Below, piece after piece: positions 1-24,000 of a DNA stretch of 64,000 nt. The notes beneath the pieces were generated by a model. It made no database searches. It was given only the letters and a program-made list of their open reading frames with translations, and was not told the origin of the DNA. Position 1 is the stretch's first letter, and each line of letters begins with the position of its first letter. The DNA comes from Syngnathus acus (Eukaryota; Chordata; Actinopteri; Syngnathiformes; Syngnathidae), in the NCBI RefSeq assembly GCF_901709675.1, contig NC_051095.1, positions 21,265,956 through 21,329,955 on the forward strand. Direction: 5' to 3'. Position numbers and translations under genes: made by a program.

Positions 1-22
1 TTTTCTTATTTTGTCCACACAG

Positions 23-5887
<5,865 letters not shown>

Positions 5888-7245
5888 GAGCATGATGTCT
5901 GAGGAACATCCCAAAACCAGTCTTCTCTGGCCAGGGAACTATTTTCCCCAAAGACCCTTCACCTCAGCAATCCCCAGAGGATTGTGTGCTTTTTAGTGTC
6001 CGGATACGTCTGAAGACGAGTTGAAAGCCATGTTGTCGTTCGTGTGAAAGGTTTGAGGATGCTGAGCATAAGCTGCTAGTCTTTGGGATGGATGGTGCTC
6101 AGCTTCACTGGCATTAGTTATACAATTACAGTAGCTAGCATTCATATGTTTTCCCTTAGCGATGAGACACAAAGCACTGGACAAAACAAAACAAAGATTT
6201 GGATTTGTGTATTTCCGCCGTTGTGCTGGACCTCATTTTGTCCAACAGGCCTTTGTACGTAAAGACTTCAGATCAGATTTGTAAAAAAAAAAAAAAAAAA
6301 TTAACTTATTGTCTTTCCGTATTGTTTGCTATTCTGTACATATAATAATCTTATGAATAGCTTGTATAGTTTAAAGTTCATATGATGAGGTTAATTGTGA
6401 CGCCATGCATCTGCGAAAGGAATAGAAGGTAACTGTTACTGTTATACTGTAAACAAGTGTTCCCTTGGTTCAAAGGTGTAAACTGGTGTTTTTGTTTTTT
6501 CTTTTCCGCCAAGTGGCTTGATGCCTGTCACATGGCACGTTACCAGGAGGAGCAATGAATAACCTGGTCTTTGTAGTGTTCAACACTAAAGGCCTCTCTA
6601 GTTGTACAGATTTGCTTTTTCTTAAAAAAAAAAGTTATTTATAGTAAAGGAAAAACTATATAAATATTCAATAGGATGGTGATAGTCTTCTATCTCAAGT
6701 AAAATTGAACATTTGTGTTATTTTATTTGTGAGTGCTATCCAATGCAGTTAACATCCAAATGGCACCAGTGCTTTGTTTTATGAGGCTGCTGTTCCTGCT
6801 GTGGTTCATGTTGCACAGGGTATCTTGTTTTGTTCTCGCCCTGTGTTGAAGTCTTAAGTGAGGGTGAAGTTTGACTGGACCTCCCGTCATTGGAAAAATC
6901 TTAACAGTACGTTAACACTGCTGTGACTTTTGCACCTAGATTTGTGATTAAAAGTTCCTCCTGCCCCGCCTTTATTTACAAACAAGGATATGATTGTAAT
7001 CATTCTAAAGGAGTTGTGCCCTTTTTGTTTGCAGTTACACAATTGAATGTCATTTTACTTTATCCAAAATTACAACATGAAAAAATGTTTGCCTGTTTTG
7101 TCAATGCATGAGGTTTTCTTAGACACAAATTTAGTGACGTCAAACTGACCTTAGCTTTTTGTTTGCGTTCGTATCAAAGACTAAATACATTATTAATGTC
7201 TGTTGTGTTTATGTCCAATGTCATACATTCTGCTGTCAACAACCA

Positions 7246-7251
7246 AATAAA
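7246..7251 (+). terminator. Poly(A) signal of the PABIR gene
   Basis: AATAAA about 1.36 kb after the stop codon, so the 3' UTR would run 5888 to about 7270. The UTR region has an A-run at 6283-6300 and otherwise nothing coding. Confidence 0.6.
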
Positions 7252-7284
7252 ATGATCAGTTATAACAGGCTGACATACTGACAC

Positions 7285-7290
7285 TTTATT
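7285..7290 (-). terminator. Poly(A) signal of mospd1
   Basis: TTTATT on the plus strand, i.e. AATAAA on the minus strand, 510 nt after the mospd1 stop codon. It lies 33 bp from the opposing PABIR signal. Confidence 0.6.
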
Positions 7291-7799
7291 AAATGTTCAG
7301 AATATTGTAAGAGTACAAGTATTTTGAGCAAAAGGCCTTCGTTGACATGACTGCTGAAGGGGGGGAAGAAAATGCATTCAGATAGGTACTGATCCATGCA
7401 GAAAACTGCATTGTCTTTGTTTCTCTACACTTACATGACTTGAAACATCAATGTCGGTTACTAGTAAATACAATACGAAAATTGCTATGGCTTTATATAC
7501 ATGTAGGATGCATATTCTTTGACACGGCTGCTCACTTCAGTTTCATAGCATTCGGAAGCACGAGGCTATCATGCTTCTTCACAGGTCCTGCTTAGGGACG
7601 GACTCCCCTGAGGACCCACCACAGGTCTGTTTACATCAATGTGCCACAAACACAAACCTGCGTTCGAAAGAGAAAACACTCAAATGTTTCAGGAGCGAAG
7701 ACCTGTTGGGAGAGAACACCACCCCCTGTAGCCAGCTAATGTAACAGTAGTGGTGTGTGGCAATGTCTGAATAATTTGGCCCCCTCCGCTTCATGCCTT

Positions 7800-11640
<3,841 letters not shown>

Positions 11641-11719
11641 ACGCATTCACGACACAGAAAAGGAACCACCGGTCATCGTGTAGTACACAGTTCGAGTTGA
11701 CAAAACGAACAAACGAAGC

Positions 11720-12058
11720 ACGATCACGTCAACCGCGTCGCTGGTCCTTGTTTATATAGGTCTGGCGCACAGGGGGCGTGTCCATTGCACGCCCGCTGAG
11801 CCAATGACGTCGGGGCGGAGGCAGGGGGTGTTCCTTTCGTTTGGGAACAGAAGTTGAACAGCGCGAGCCGAGCCAGAACACTGGAAAGGCGGACAGAGGG
11901 AGGGCAGAGGCAGCGGCCCTCTTCTGGAGGGGGGGGGGGCTTATTATAACAAAATATATACGCACATGTGTGACCTGCTTGGCCGTACTATAGGTCATAT
12001 GTGGATAACTGTTAATTAAAAAAAGAAAAGAACATACAACCGCGACTTTCCATTTAAA
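11720..12058 (+). promoter_or_regulatory. ints6l promoter region (CCAAT + CRE + GC box)
   Basis: GC-rich block upstream of the start codon. CCAAT at 11801-11805 overlaps a CRE-like TGACGTC at 11805-11811, followed by GGGGCGGAG (a GC box) from 11812. No TATA box is evident, as expected for a housekeeping gene. A G-run lies at about 11929-11939. The transcription start was not determined. Confidence 0.5.
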
Positions 12059-15000
12059 ATGCCGATTTTAGTTTTCCTGTTAGACACGTCCGCCTCTATG
12101 AATCAGCGCACTTATTTGGGTACGACGTATCTGGACATTGCTAAAGGCGCGGTTGAGGTCTTTATGAAGGTAACGAACGCTTCTACCCCGACTTTATTTT
12201 CCCGGCAATTGTGGACGTTTCTTTGGCGAGCGTCGGCTTCCTTGAGCGAAATCGGTCGAAATTAATATATGTTGTTTTGGTTTTCCTTTTTTTGACAGCT
12301 GCGTGCCCGAGACCCGGCTAGTAGAGGCGACAGGTACATGCTAGTTACATTCGATGATCCACCATACGGAGTGAAGGTAATTAGCAACTGATACAATTGT
12401 TACATTTGCCAGTCCAACTTGTTTTTTCTGTTCGTGAGCTTTTATTGTCCGTCTTGTGTGTTGCCAGCATTCGGTGGCCTTCCGGTAGCAAAAGAGCGGC
12501 AATTTATTTGTTCGCGCTATCCGCAGAAGCAGAGCGGCGCTGCCTCCTTACATCCAGCGGACATTTTGCTTTTGTGTAGAGAAACTCTCGGGCGTTGAGA
12601 TGGAGGCGTAGAAATTTATTATCGACTGAGACGTCACTTTCCCTTCACAGTTCACTATCCTCATTTGCCAACAAACCCGTCAGTCATCATTAACCCCGCC
12701 CCCTGCCCTATTGGCGAATAACCATTGGCCAAACATGGGCTGAAAGTTGATAAACCTCCTTCACTGGATGTGAGTGCAATGGAACAATATATGATGATTA
12801 TTTTTCATACCGATACTGTGAGCACTGTTTCAGCACACAATCATACCCACTCCTCCCTCACTCTCCTCTCTCTCACTGCCCCTGTGTGATGGATTATCCT
12901 AGAGACTCATCATTGTTTACATATTGCATCCAAATGAATGTCTGGCCATCTCCCTAAAAGGATTCTGCCATTTACACTTGTTGTGTAGAAAACAACAATA
13001 ATAATGATAATAATAATAATAATGTAATAAAACTCCCCCATCTCCAAAATACACACCCACACTATGGGCAAAAATTGATGCAACCTGTGATACACTCCAT
13101 TTATTCAGAGCCCCTCATCATGTCATCTATTTGACATGTTTTATAACCTGGCAGCTGACTGTGGGTTTTTATGCGGATAAATTTACGTGCATCCTATCCG
13201 TGTGTAGCACCAACCCAAAGAGGTTTACGAGCAAAGGACAAAACATGTTAAAATTGCAATGTAATCCAGTTAGTTCAATGCATATTCAAATCAGGACATA
13301 CACAAATGCAACATTTTATGTTTGTTTAATTCATCCCAAAGTTTGATTATATAATATGTTAGAACTGCATGCCATTTGCACCCCATCCTTTGAAGTCTAA
13401 CGACTGTGTTGATATCCAAGTTCAGTTTGAAAGTTTTAAAAATACCAGCCATTTAGTTGTTGGGTGCCTCTTCTGCTTGCCACAGCTTACATGCTGTAGA
13501 CACTCAACGGTGTCGGTTTTTGTGACATGTAGTTCCGTAGTTGCAGCATCAGTGCCACTGTGCAAGACACAAAGTTGCATTCTCTTTATCAAATGATTGC
13601 AAATAATTGACATGTCACAAACAATGTGAAATTTATAGATTGTATTTGATTGATTGAGAAATGCTAGGTGTTATTTTTCATTGATTTTCCCCCCTGCCCT
13701 CGTTTTTCTCTAATAAAATTCAAAAGAAATAAATACTACTAAGAACATAATGTTGGTGTGCATTCGGATCCATGTGATCTATGCAATATTCTTAGATTAA
13801 TGACATGGAGCTGTTACTCCATGATTATTAAATGCTCACTGGATAATCATTCCCTATTCATATTGCGGCACAAAGTTTTGATCTTGATTTTCAATCAGTC
13901 TTCTGTTTCAATCTCAAAGAATTCTGTCCTACCGTCAAAGTGGCACGGTGGCGTGATAAGAGAATGTGTTGATTTTAAAAAGTCTTATTTAGTTTTGTTA
14001 GCATTATCGCTGTGAATAGAAAAACAGCTTCTGTTTAGCTAATAAATCCCCTTTGAACAACTAATTTGTTTATTTCAAGGTTATGTTGACATATTTTCTC
14101 AGGTCTTAAATTTGACCACTCTGTTGTTTTGACATAACAGTCAAGTCAGATTAACCCTGTTGATGCAACAGTATTTTTTTTAGTAGTGGTTTGATGCTGC
14201 ATGGCTATCTACAGATAATTGTTTCATGGTAATCATCTTTGTTGTAGTTCTTTTGAAAGAGGAGAAATTCAAACAAAGATGTTTTGATGAGTATATGACA
14301 TAGGCCCGTCTGGCATCTTTTTTGCCACCCTGTATCAGATTGGTTTTAAAGTGGTGCAAGTGAAATAAATTGCTGTTGTTGTATAGGATATCCCTGATTA
14401 CTTTGTCGAAAATGTGTCTTATGATCAGAAAACAATCATTCATCATGACTGAAAGTGAAAATTGTCACCTGACCCCTACGTTACCTTTTCACAGTCATGT
14501 CTTGTCCATTTCATACTTAACCCAAGGTAGCTACATTGTCTCTCCCTTGATCCTGCCTCTCTTTGTTTTTTGTCACCCTGCCGTATGTTGTGTCTGCCTG
14601 ATGAGTGCAACGGAGGATTGTGATGGAAGGACATGATTTTACTGCATGGGACTACTCAATTGTGCCATTGCACAGGCAATAAATTGTTGATAGAGAGGGA
14701 GAGAGAGGCTGGTGGGTGGGAAGAAAATAAAAAGATTCCATAGTCTGAATTATTGAGTGCAAGCAAGGCCTTATATGTCTACCAGCCTACATGAGGGTGT
14801 ATTTGCTCTACTGTATAGCCTGGCTCAGTAGCTCAGAATTGTGGCTCAAATGACCTGATATCATACATGCAGCCACAATGACATTCCACCTACATTCTGC
14901 TTTTCCACTCTTACTCTATTCTTACCTACCTACCTACCTACCTACCTACCTACCTACCTACCTACCTACCTACCTACCTACCTACCTACCTACCTACCTA

Positions 15001-18000
15001 CCTACCTACCTACCTACCCACCTACCTACACTTTAAGCAAACACATAGCTCGCTCTCTTCTGCCCCTCCCTTTTCAACATGCCATGGTGGTAATCTTGCA
15101 GGTCATCCTTAGATTAAGCATGAAGCTGCAGCACTGAAGTACTTGACCTCACTGGTGAAAAAGTCCAAAAGCAGCTCCACACTCTCATCCTCTCCCGTAG
15201 GACTCTGTGTCTTCTGACAGAGAACAGGCAGCAGTGGGAGGTGTATTTCTGGAGCCTTCTGTAGGAAATTAGATTCTTCTCTGTGGATCTGTCTACGTGT
15301 GTTACTGCATATTTGAAGAGTTTGTCTAACCTAATGTTTTTTTTCCACGTCTTGATAACTGAAAAGTGCTTAGACACAGTCTGTGGAGAATGCACAGTAT
15401 TTGCCATTTTTCACAGTCTGTGGAGAAAGCACAGAATGCACAGTTTTTCAGAAATTTGGGAGGGTTTAAATCACACATGTTTGAAGCTATTCCATTCTAC
15501 TGTGTTCAACTTCATAATGTTTGTATTTCAGGCAGGTTGGAAGGAGAACCATGCCACCTTCATGTGTGAGCTGAAGAACCTGCAAGCGTCTGGGCTGACG
15601 ACATTAGGCCACGCTCTCCGCACAGCCTTTGACCTGCTTAACCTCAACCGCCTCGTCTCAGGCATCGACAATTATGGACAGGTACAGTATGGGGTGTTGT
15701 CGTCCTCCTCTGTGGTGTTATTTGTTGCTTCCAGAAAAAATTAGAAGATGTGCATAGTCAAATCACTCACCTATGGAGAAGGCTTTATGAAACAAATGCT
15801 GCAGTATGCTTAGACACTCACTGGCCAAAACAATAAATACATCTACCTAACCTCACAAGACACAACACAAGATCTCTTCCCGTAATGATCAGTTTTTGAT
15901 GGACTTTGTCAATTAGGTTCATAATAAAAGAAGTATTTTGGTTGCAGTGGCGTAAAACCGCACCACGGCAGACTGAGAGCTATTTTTTTAAAAACATTAT
16001 AGTATATTTTTGTTAGCATTTGTTAAATGATAAGATGAATGTATTCTAGTTCCAGTAGCTCACACAGAAATAATACAAACGAGAACATTGCACATGAGTA
16101 ACAGACAAAGAAGAGAGGAATAAATAAAGCGCATAGAAATGTATAATAAAGTCTTCGCTCCGCCTGTAGCAAGGCATTTTTTGTTTTTACATTTTGCAAT
16201 TCCTTTTCTTTAAAGCCCACCGTGGAGTTGAGCTTTACAGATGCCATGTATGCCGTGCAGGCAATGTGTGTTGTGGGAATGCCTTCCACGTGACTCCTGC
16301 AGATATCAGATGTCATACTAAATGTTATTAAGTCAAACTAGTGGAAACACCCAGTTTTCCCTAAGGCATTAAAGAAAATGTCTATTTGAGGTGTAGTAAT
16401 TCCCTGGGTGGATGCCACTACAGGGGAAAATACTTTATCCTAATTATTATCTTATTAAAGTTGAATGTTTTAGCTCTTTTATTGGCATTCGATGTTTTGG
16501 ATGTGCTTATGCTGCTCGGTGAGTCTACAATTACATCGTAATAGTGCTTAAACATTGAATTGAGAAGTAAATTCTAACACATTCACGTGAACTTTGACTG
16601 CATGAGTGAAAGATTAGCGTAAAAACTTCTAGTTGGACTTTATTCATAGGAGACATCTAATTCTAATCCACCCCATCTGGGTTCATATTCTTCACTTCTC
16701 TCTCACGTCTCTTCATGACAAGGCTGGGTGGATTACAATGGTGAAGTAGTGACCCCAGTTCAGGAGTGTGTAAATCTCTTTAAGCACTCTGTCTGCGTTG
16801 CAGTAAGACAAGGCTGCCCTCTACAGGGCAGTCGTGGTGGCATCTGTTTCGTGCGCGGAACAGCCACTCAAGCTGGAATTCTGTCGCAAACCCACAACAA
16901 CAGTCTTTTATGACCAGCATCTGTATAATGGTCATATATTTGTAAATATTGTTTGAGTAGTCCGTGTTAAATACTGTGACAAAAAAATCATCACTGTGGC
17001 AAAACCTATTGAAGTGTCATTGACTGCAATATCAACTTTTCCCCGATAGAGGGGGCTAACAGACGACAAGGTCACGAGTAGTTTGGAGTAAGGCTGGGAG
17101 AAAGATTCGATTAAAATCACAAAACAAATGGTAAACGCAATTTTTTCTTACTTTTGAGCATTACCGTTGCACACCAGCCCCATTGAAATTTCCAGGCTAT
17201 TGTATCTATCATTTAAACACATTTTTTACAGTCTAGTAGCGCTCTCTCTTGGTGCAAACTTGACACTGCAGTGCGCTCTTCCTTGTTATGGGCACGTCTC
17301 ATCAGTGATTATGTTTGGCATATTTTTTAGATGATTACTCGATGGAAGAGTTGTTATGATAATTGATTCTAAAATGATTTGATAGTGACAGCCCTAGTTA
17401 GGGGAAGTTTTAAATACACTGCAGTCGTCTCACGTTGACCTCTTTTAATGTTTCAACCTTCTTTTGCTGGCACTAATGTCAAGTGTACACATTCAAAAAA
17501 ACATCATGTAGGTTAGGTTCATTGAAAACATTAATTGCTCCTGGTTGTGAATGTGAATGTTGTTTCTCTCATCATGTGTTTGACTGGTTATCATTTGGCC
17601 CTGTTGTGACCCTCAACGTAATAAGCAAATTGAAAATGCATGGATCGTTGACTACTTTGTCTAAATCTGTAGATGACTGTTGGATGTTTCCTTCTTAGGG
17701 CCGTAACCCTTTCTTCCTTGAGCCTTCTGTAATCATCACCATCACTGATGGCAACAAACTCACACACAGTTCCGGGGTCCCAGAGGAGGTGAATGAAAAA
17801 AACACACACACTCACACAAGCAACGCTGCTGTGTTGCCATGGTGTTTTCTGTGTCACTGAAAACGGCAAGTGATCTGAAATGTGCATATGTAATAACCTT
17901 CATTTTGCCCCTGTGCAGCTGCAACTGCCTCTTAACTCACCACTGGCTGGCAGTGAGCTCACCAAAGAGCCCTTCCGTTGGGACCAGAGGTTGTTTGCGC

Positions 18001-21000
18001 TGGTGCTTCGGCTCCCTGGAGCTGCTACTGCAGACAATGAGCAGCTTGGCAGCGTCCCCACCGATGAGTCTGCCATCACCCAAATGTGTGAAGTCACAGG
18101 AGGTTGACATGCTCACTCACTCACTTCCTGTGGTATTTATTTATACACTCGACAAACCTATGCACATATTCTGTTTTTGTCTCAGGGCGATCATACTGCG
18201 TGCGAACACAAAGAATGCTGAACCAGTGTCTAGAGTCTCTTGTCCAAAAAGTCCAAAGTGGCGTTGTCATTAATTTTGAGAAAAGTGGGCCAGATCCACC
18301 TCTTATTGGGGAAGGTGAGTTACTCAGTGATCCACATGTCATCCTGAGTTAAAGCTGTTCTTGTCTTGGAAATTTGACGTTTTACTTTAAAAGAAGAATT
18401 TATACACGTAAAATCCGTAGAAATGAATCTTGAGCACTGATGCACAACTAAAAATGTATCTTAAGTGCTATAAAGAAACTGGGATTTTTTTCCATTCCCA
18501 ATGTCAACGGCAATGAAAGAAGATCTGTTGTTTCAAGAAAACTCCATGTAAAACATCTGTAACCACTTATTAACATGCCATATTTTGACCAAACAATGGC
18601 CTCTTCTATTCTGTAGACAACTCAGTGGAGTCAAGCCGCTCCGCTGTGTCCTTCAGTCCACAGTTGTGGCACAGTTGCCACAAACTCATCTATGTGCGCC
18701 CCAACCCCAAAACAGGGGTGCCAGTTGGGCATTGGCCCATACCGGAATCGTTCTGGCCGGACCAGAACTCTCCTACACTGGTGAGCAGACACTTAGCTTC
18801 AACCCCCGCCCCCTTGTTGGAATTGGCCTGCTGATCTTGCATCTGTCATGAACTAACTGCTGCGTCGAATCAAATGTACAACTCTGCTATTATCTCACTG
18901 TAAGCTGTGTATGTCGTTGTGGTTGTAGATTGCACTGCGCTTTACATACAAACAATTCTTATAAGATTTTGCTCCTTTGTTATGGTGTCCAATGCATTTG
19001 TACATTACCACAAATTATCTACTCACTTGTTCAGGGTCATAGGTGAGCTGGGGTACACCCTGGACTTGTTGCCAGCCAAGTTGTTAATATTACTAAATTG
19101 ATTTATAATTTGTGGACTCGGATGAGATGTTGTAAGGTCACCGGAAGTGCCGTTTTGTTGTCAGCACTAGTCCTCTGACAGTTATAGACCAGCGTGTAGG
19201 GGAAATGGCAGCTGGGGCAGAAATCTGCTTCCTATTAAGAAATCCCACTTCCTAGTTCCTACTAATTTAGCGAAGAGGAGGGTGACAAAGTGGCCAGCGA
19301 CAACGTTTATGTTTACATTCTTTCTGAACTTCGTCACTTCAGACACTGTCGCTATGACTGTGTGCAGTCAATGAAGTCTGGCTAGATAGTGTATCTATCA
19401 TTGACTTTTTCTTAGTTATACTTTAATGCTAGCCAGTCACACACTTACGACAGCAATCGAAGGGAGTTTGATCACTTGTTGGATGCTGCCGGAGTGAGCG
19501 GGGACACAAGCTCGATTCAGGCAGGCAGCTGCTGGCATAGACATCAATACATGGAGTACTGTGATGGTTTCTTTGTTAAAGCCCCAATTGCATAATGACA
19601 CAAATGGCTTATATCACAGCTGCATGTCTGATGTTTTTAACAACTCGATCCGTATCAAAATTGCAAAAGAATTCAATGGTTTACAAGGAGCCAAACACTA
19701 GCTCTTGTATATCTCTGGCCTCGACACTTAGCATGCATCTGGCGTTTGCCGCGAGGACTATTGTCACTATTTGGCAACACCAACGTGTGCAATAACTGAC
19801 CCAGATTCTATCGTTGGGCACAATACAATGTTAGATTTGACTTAAGGAAATCCATTTGGAAAAACAAAACAAACAATTACATAGTTACAAAACGGCAGAA
19901 ATGCGTCTGTGTTTTCAAATAAACAAATTTTTTTTTTTTTTTTTTTTTTTCAAGTCAAAGTCAGCTTTATTGTCAATCCACATATGTCAAGACACACAAA
20001 GAAACCGAAATTCCGTTTCCTCCATCCCACGGTGACGAGACATACAAGTAGGCGACACAAAACAAAAACAAGAAGGCACAAACCATAAATAAAAAATATG
20101 TGGGTCCTTAAAATGTTTTGAGCTATGCGCTAGATAAAGCGCTATATAAGTCTCTTTTGCAAATACCATATAGGGTAACTTTTATTTCTTTTACGGGAAA
20201 TACGTATTTACCCCCGACCCCCGTCTACTGAGATTCAGACTCCCCTTGAAAGTCATTTACTGAAGTTGCCACGAGTGACAAATGGAAATTATAGGAGGCG
20301 AGTTCAGGCCCTATCTACAAAGTACAAACAACTATTCACTCTCACATTTGAGCCATTTACAGTCTTCAGATCCACAAAACGTTTTGGCAGACATGCTAAC
20401 CACAACCACAACAATAATTCTATTGTTACACAACTACTTCTGTAACAGTGTAAGTCAACATAGAACTATACTATCTTTGGATCAGTAGATTTTTATGTGA
20501 AAGTGTACCTAATGTGTACCTGTGAATGTTTATTGGGATTACCCATGCCCTGACAACAGAAATAATTTTACTGAAAGTGAATTTCTATCTCCCAGCCCCC
20601 TCGTACTGCCCACCCTGTGGTGCGTTTCTCCTGTGTTGACTGTGAGCCAATGGTGATAGAAAAACTTCCGTTTGACAAATACGAACTAGAGCCCTCGCCT
20701 CTCACCCAATACATTCTGGAAAGGAAGTCTCCGCACATGTGCTGGCAGGTAGACGTTCACACTCAGATCACGCTCCCAAACAAGGTTGCTCTCGTGATTT
20801 GATGCACAAAACATATTCATTCACCCTCTCCCCGCAGGTGTTTGTGAACAGCAGCGGGAAGCAAAGCGACCTGGGACAGCCTTTTGGTTACCTTAAAGCC
20901 AGCACCACTCTCACTTGTGTCAACCTCTTTGTCATGCCTTATAACTACCCAGTGCTCCTTCCACTCCTTGGTGAGACACACTGTAGAACCTTTTCACAAT

Positions 21001-24000
21001 ATCCAATCCCCTGGGTCAGTCAGTCTGTGCTGGTTGTAAAGCTTACTGATCAAATTTCACCATGCAGCCATCATTGGCTGTCAGAATTGGTCATAGAGAG
21101 TTGTAGCGGAGAGACATTACCAATATTTTATCAGCGCAACAGTCTGGGTGTTAATAAGGGGTCAATTGGGCATTTCTTGTTTCAGATGACTTGTTCAAAG
21201 TGCACAAATTAAAACCAAACCTCAAATGGCGACAAGCCTTGGAGATGTACCTAAAGACGATGCCTCCATACTACCTCTTGGTAAGTCAATCAGCTCACCC
21301 CTGCAGCTTTTGTGACATTTTATTGCGTTTGTTCATGCAAACTTGTATGTCTTTTTAACAGCCTTTGAAAAAAGCCCTGAGGATGATGGGGGCACCGAAT
21401 TTAATTGGCGACAGCATGGACTGTGGTCTGAGTTACAGTGTCATCTCTTATCTGAAGAAGCTCAGCCAGCAGGTAAACATAGGATTCCCTAGTCTCATTT
21501 CTCAGTTGTTTGAAAGTTGCACAAGCCTGATGATAGACGGGTTCATTTATTCAAAGTCAGTTCCCCAACACTTTAACTCGGGCAGTACATTCAAGGTTGA
21601 ACATAATCTGTTCCAGGGAGCTGGCCCACCTCCAATTTTTTTTTAATTGAGATTCTTCTCTTCGGTAAAACAATAAACTCTGATAAACGCATCAAATACA
21701 ATGAACGCATTGTTGTCATCATGACAGTAATCTCATACCTAACAGCTGACTTGGGTATCTATTAGACTTCGCCCTCTCAGAAAAGGCCAACGGAACTCAG
21801 CTCGTTGTGCGGAATACTTGCTCAATATTTACAGTTTCTATCAAATATTTCATCAATTATTCTGTTGCTTATTCCATTCATTAATCAAATGATCTGGTAC
21901 AGTTTTATTTTTTTTGCATTAAAGTGTATTTTAAAAAAAAAATCCTTAATTACTATTGATTAACCGACTATTTTTGTTTAATGGTATATAATTTTTTAAA
22001 AACAACTAAACAACAGTTAAGCAATATCACACAAGATTGATTTTCCAAAGTAAAACAGATGTTTGCAAATGTCTTACTTTGATGAAACACAAAAGATGAA
22101 TCAGTGTGCTTTCATGAAGGATAGGAGAAATCTGAAAATTACTTTTGAGGGCGTGAAATTAGAAGATTTGGACAATCCTTTGTTAAAAATGTCTCTAAAT
22201 TGTTATTAACATTTGAAGCGATAAAATTGATAATCGATTTGTTGTCGATTAATTGATCAATTCTAACACTTCTAAATTCCACTATTGAACTTTTTCTAGT
22301 GATCGGTGGCCACGTAGGGGAATTTCTTTGGGAATCAACTACACTGGATAAAAAAAGCTTCGACACTCCCTCGTTCAAAGATCACACATTGCACACACGT
22401 CGGTTGTTGACTTGGGAATTGATCAGCCCTGGATGCTCTCCGTATTAAAGGATTCATTGTACACTGTGTAGCTGCAGTGAGATCCCCGTTTGCCTGAAAA
22501 TGTTCTCATGAGCAATTTATAATCAATAAAGGAGCACATTTGGTTTCTGAACACAGACCTGTCAAATGAAGCTTTTTTGTCCTTCATCAAGGCAAAGATC
22601 GAGTCTGAGCGCTTGATCGTATCTGTGGGGAAGAAGGCTCCCCGGGAAACTGGCATGAGGGTGAAGAACCACTCCAGTTCATTGTCTCTGGCCCACCGCC
22701 AAGATTTTAAGCAGCTACTACATGGAATCACTGGCGAGGGTCCACTTCGCATGGTGGACATCAACTTAAAGGAGTTTTCCGGATTTCAGATCGCCCTGCT
22801 CAACAAGGTAGGTGGCGGTTAACATGTGGCTGTATTAAATATTTGTTTTACTTGTGTGGAATAATCAAACATGTCGTTTTTTTCCAGGATGTGAAGCCTC
22901 AAGCTTATCGAAATGCCTACGACATTCCAAGACGGAATCTTCTGGATCAGCTGACTCGAATGCGCTCGAACTTACTGCGGACTTCACAGAAACTAATCAG
23001 AGGGCAGGATGAAGGTATGTCGGATCCCATTTTTCAACCATTTCACATGTAAAAAGAATCTTAAGGAACTGTGCTTGTTAGATTACCTGCATAGTATCCC
23101 GGTGGCACAGATGGGCAACTACCAGGAGTACCTGAAGATGATGCCGTCTCCTCTGAGAGAAATCGACCCTGATCAACCGAAACGATTACACACCTTCGGG
23201 AATCCTTTCAAGCAAGATAAGAAGGTAGTAATCTGTCTCTCGCCTAAAGTCAGCATATCTATATTTTGTTTGTAGTTAATCATCATCAAGATGACGCTTG
23301 TGTTTGTCTGATGTATTTCCCAGGGAATGATGATTGATGAGGCCGATGAGTTTGTCTTGGGCCCTCAAAACAAGAAAAGGGCCAATTCCAGTGACTCAAA
23401 TGTGGGTGCCACACTGAAGAGAAGGCGGAGTATGTCACCGTTGCTACGGCGGCCCCAGACTCCACCGGTCGGCACCAACCACATTCTGATTGGAAAGAGT
23501 CCAGCTGGGGTTTCAGGGCAACCGAATCTCCTGAAAGTCATACCGCAGCACAAAGGTAGGACTCTAGGGTCGATGGTGTCGAAAAGATCAGGCGGAATTC
23601 AGAACGACGTGCTTACAGGCACATTTTCGTAAAATGGAAGATAACACAAGATTAACTTGGTTGTGCACTTTCACAATTGAAGGGTGGGCAGGTAGGCCAG
23701 AGACCCAACTGCAAACAACATTAAAAAGGGAGATGATGGCCGGTTATCATCGGGAAGTCACCTGTCATACAGACTTCATGGACTTCAAGAGAAACTAAAG
23801 ACATTGTATGATTATTGTCTTCAGGGCTGGATGGCAATGTGGTGGTTACTGAGAGTAACGGTGATGTTGCTCCTGGGCCTGAGTCAGGGGAGAATTGGCC
23901 CAGTGAGGTGGACCCTGTCACAGGAAGCCAACCTTCGCTCAACTTGGAGGGAAAAGCTCCATTAGAAGCAGTGGATCGGGAGGAGGAGGTTAACATAACC

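Noticed and set aside
14922-15029. Regular repeat array resembling CRISPR at a glance
   Set aside because: A 4-bp tandem without spacers in a eukaryotic intron; an ordinary microsatellite.
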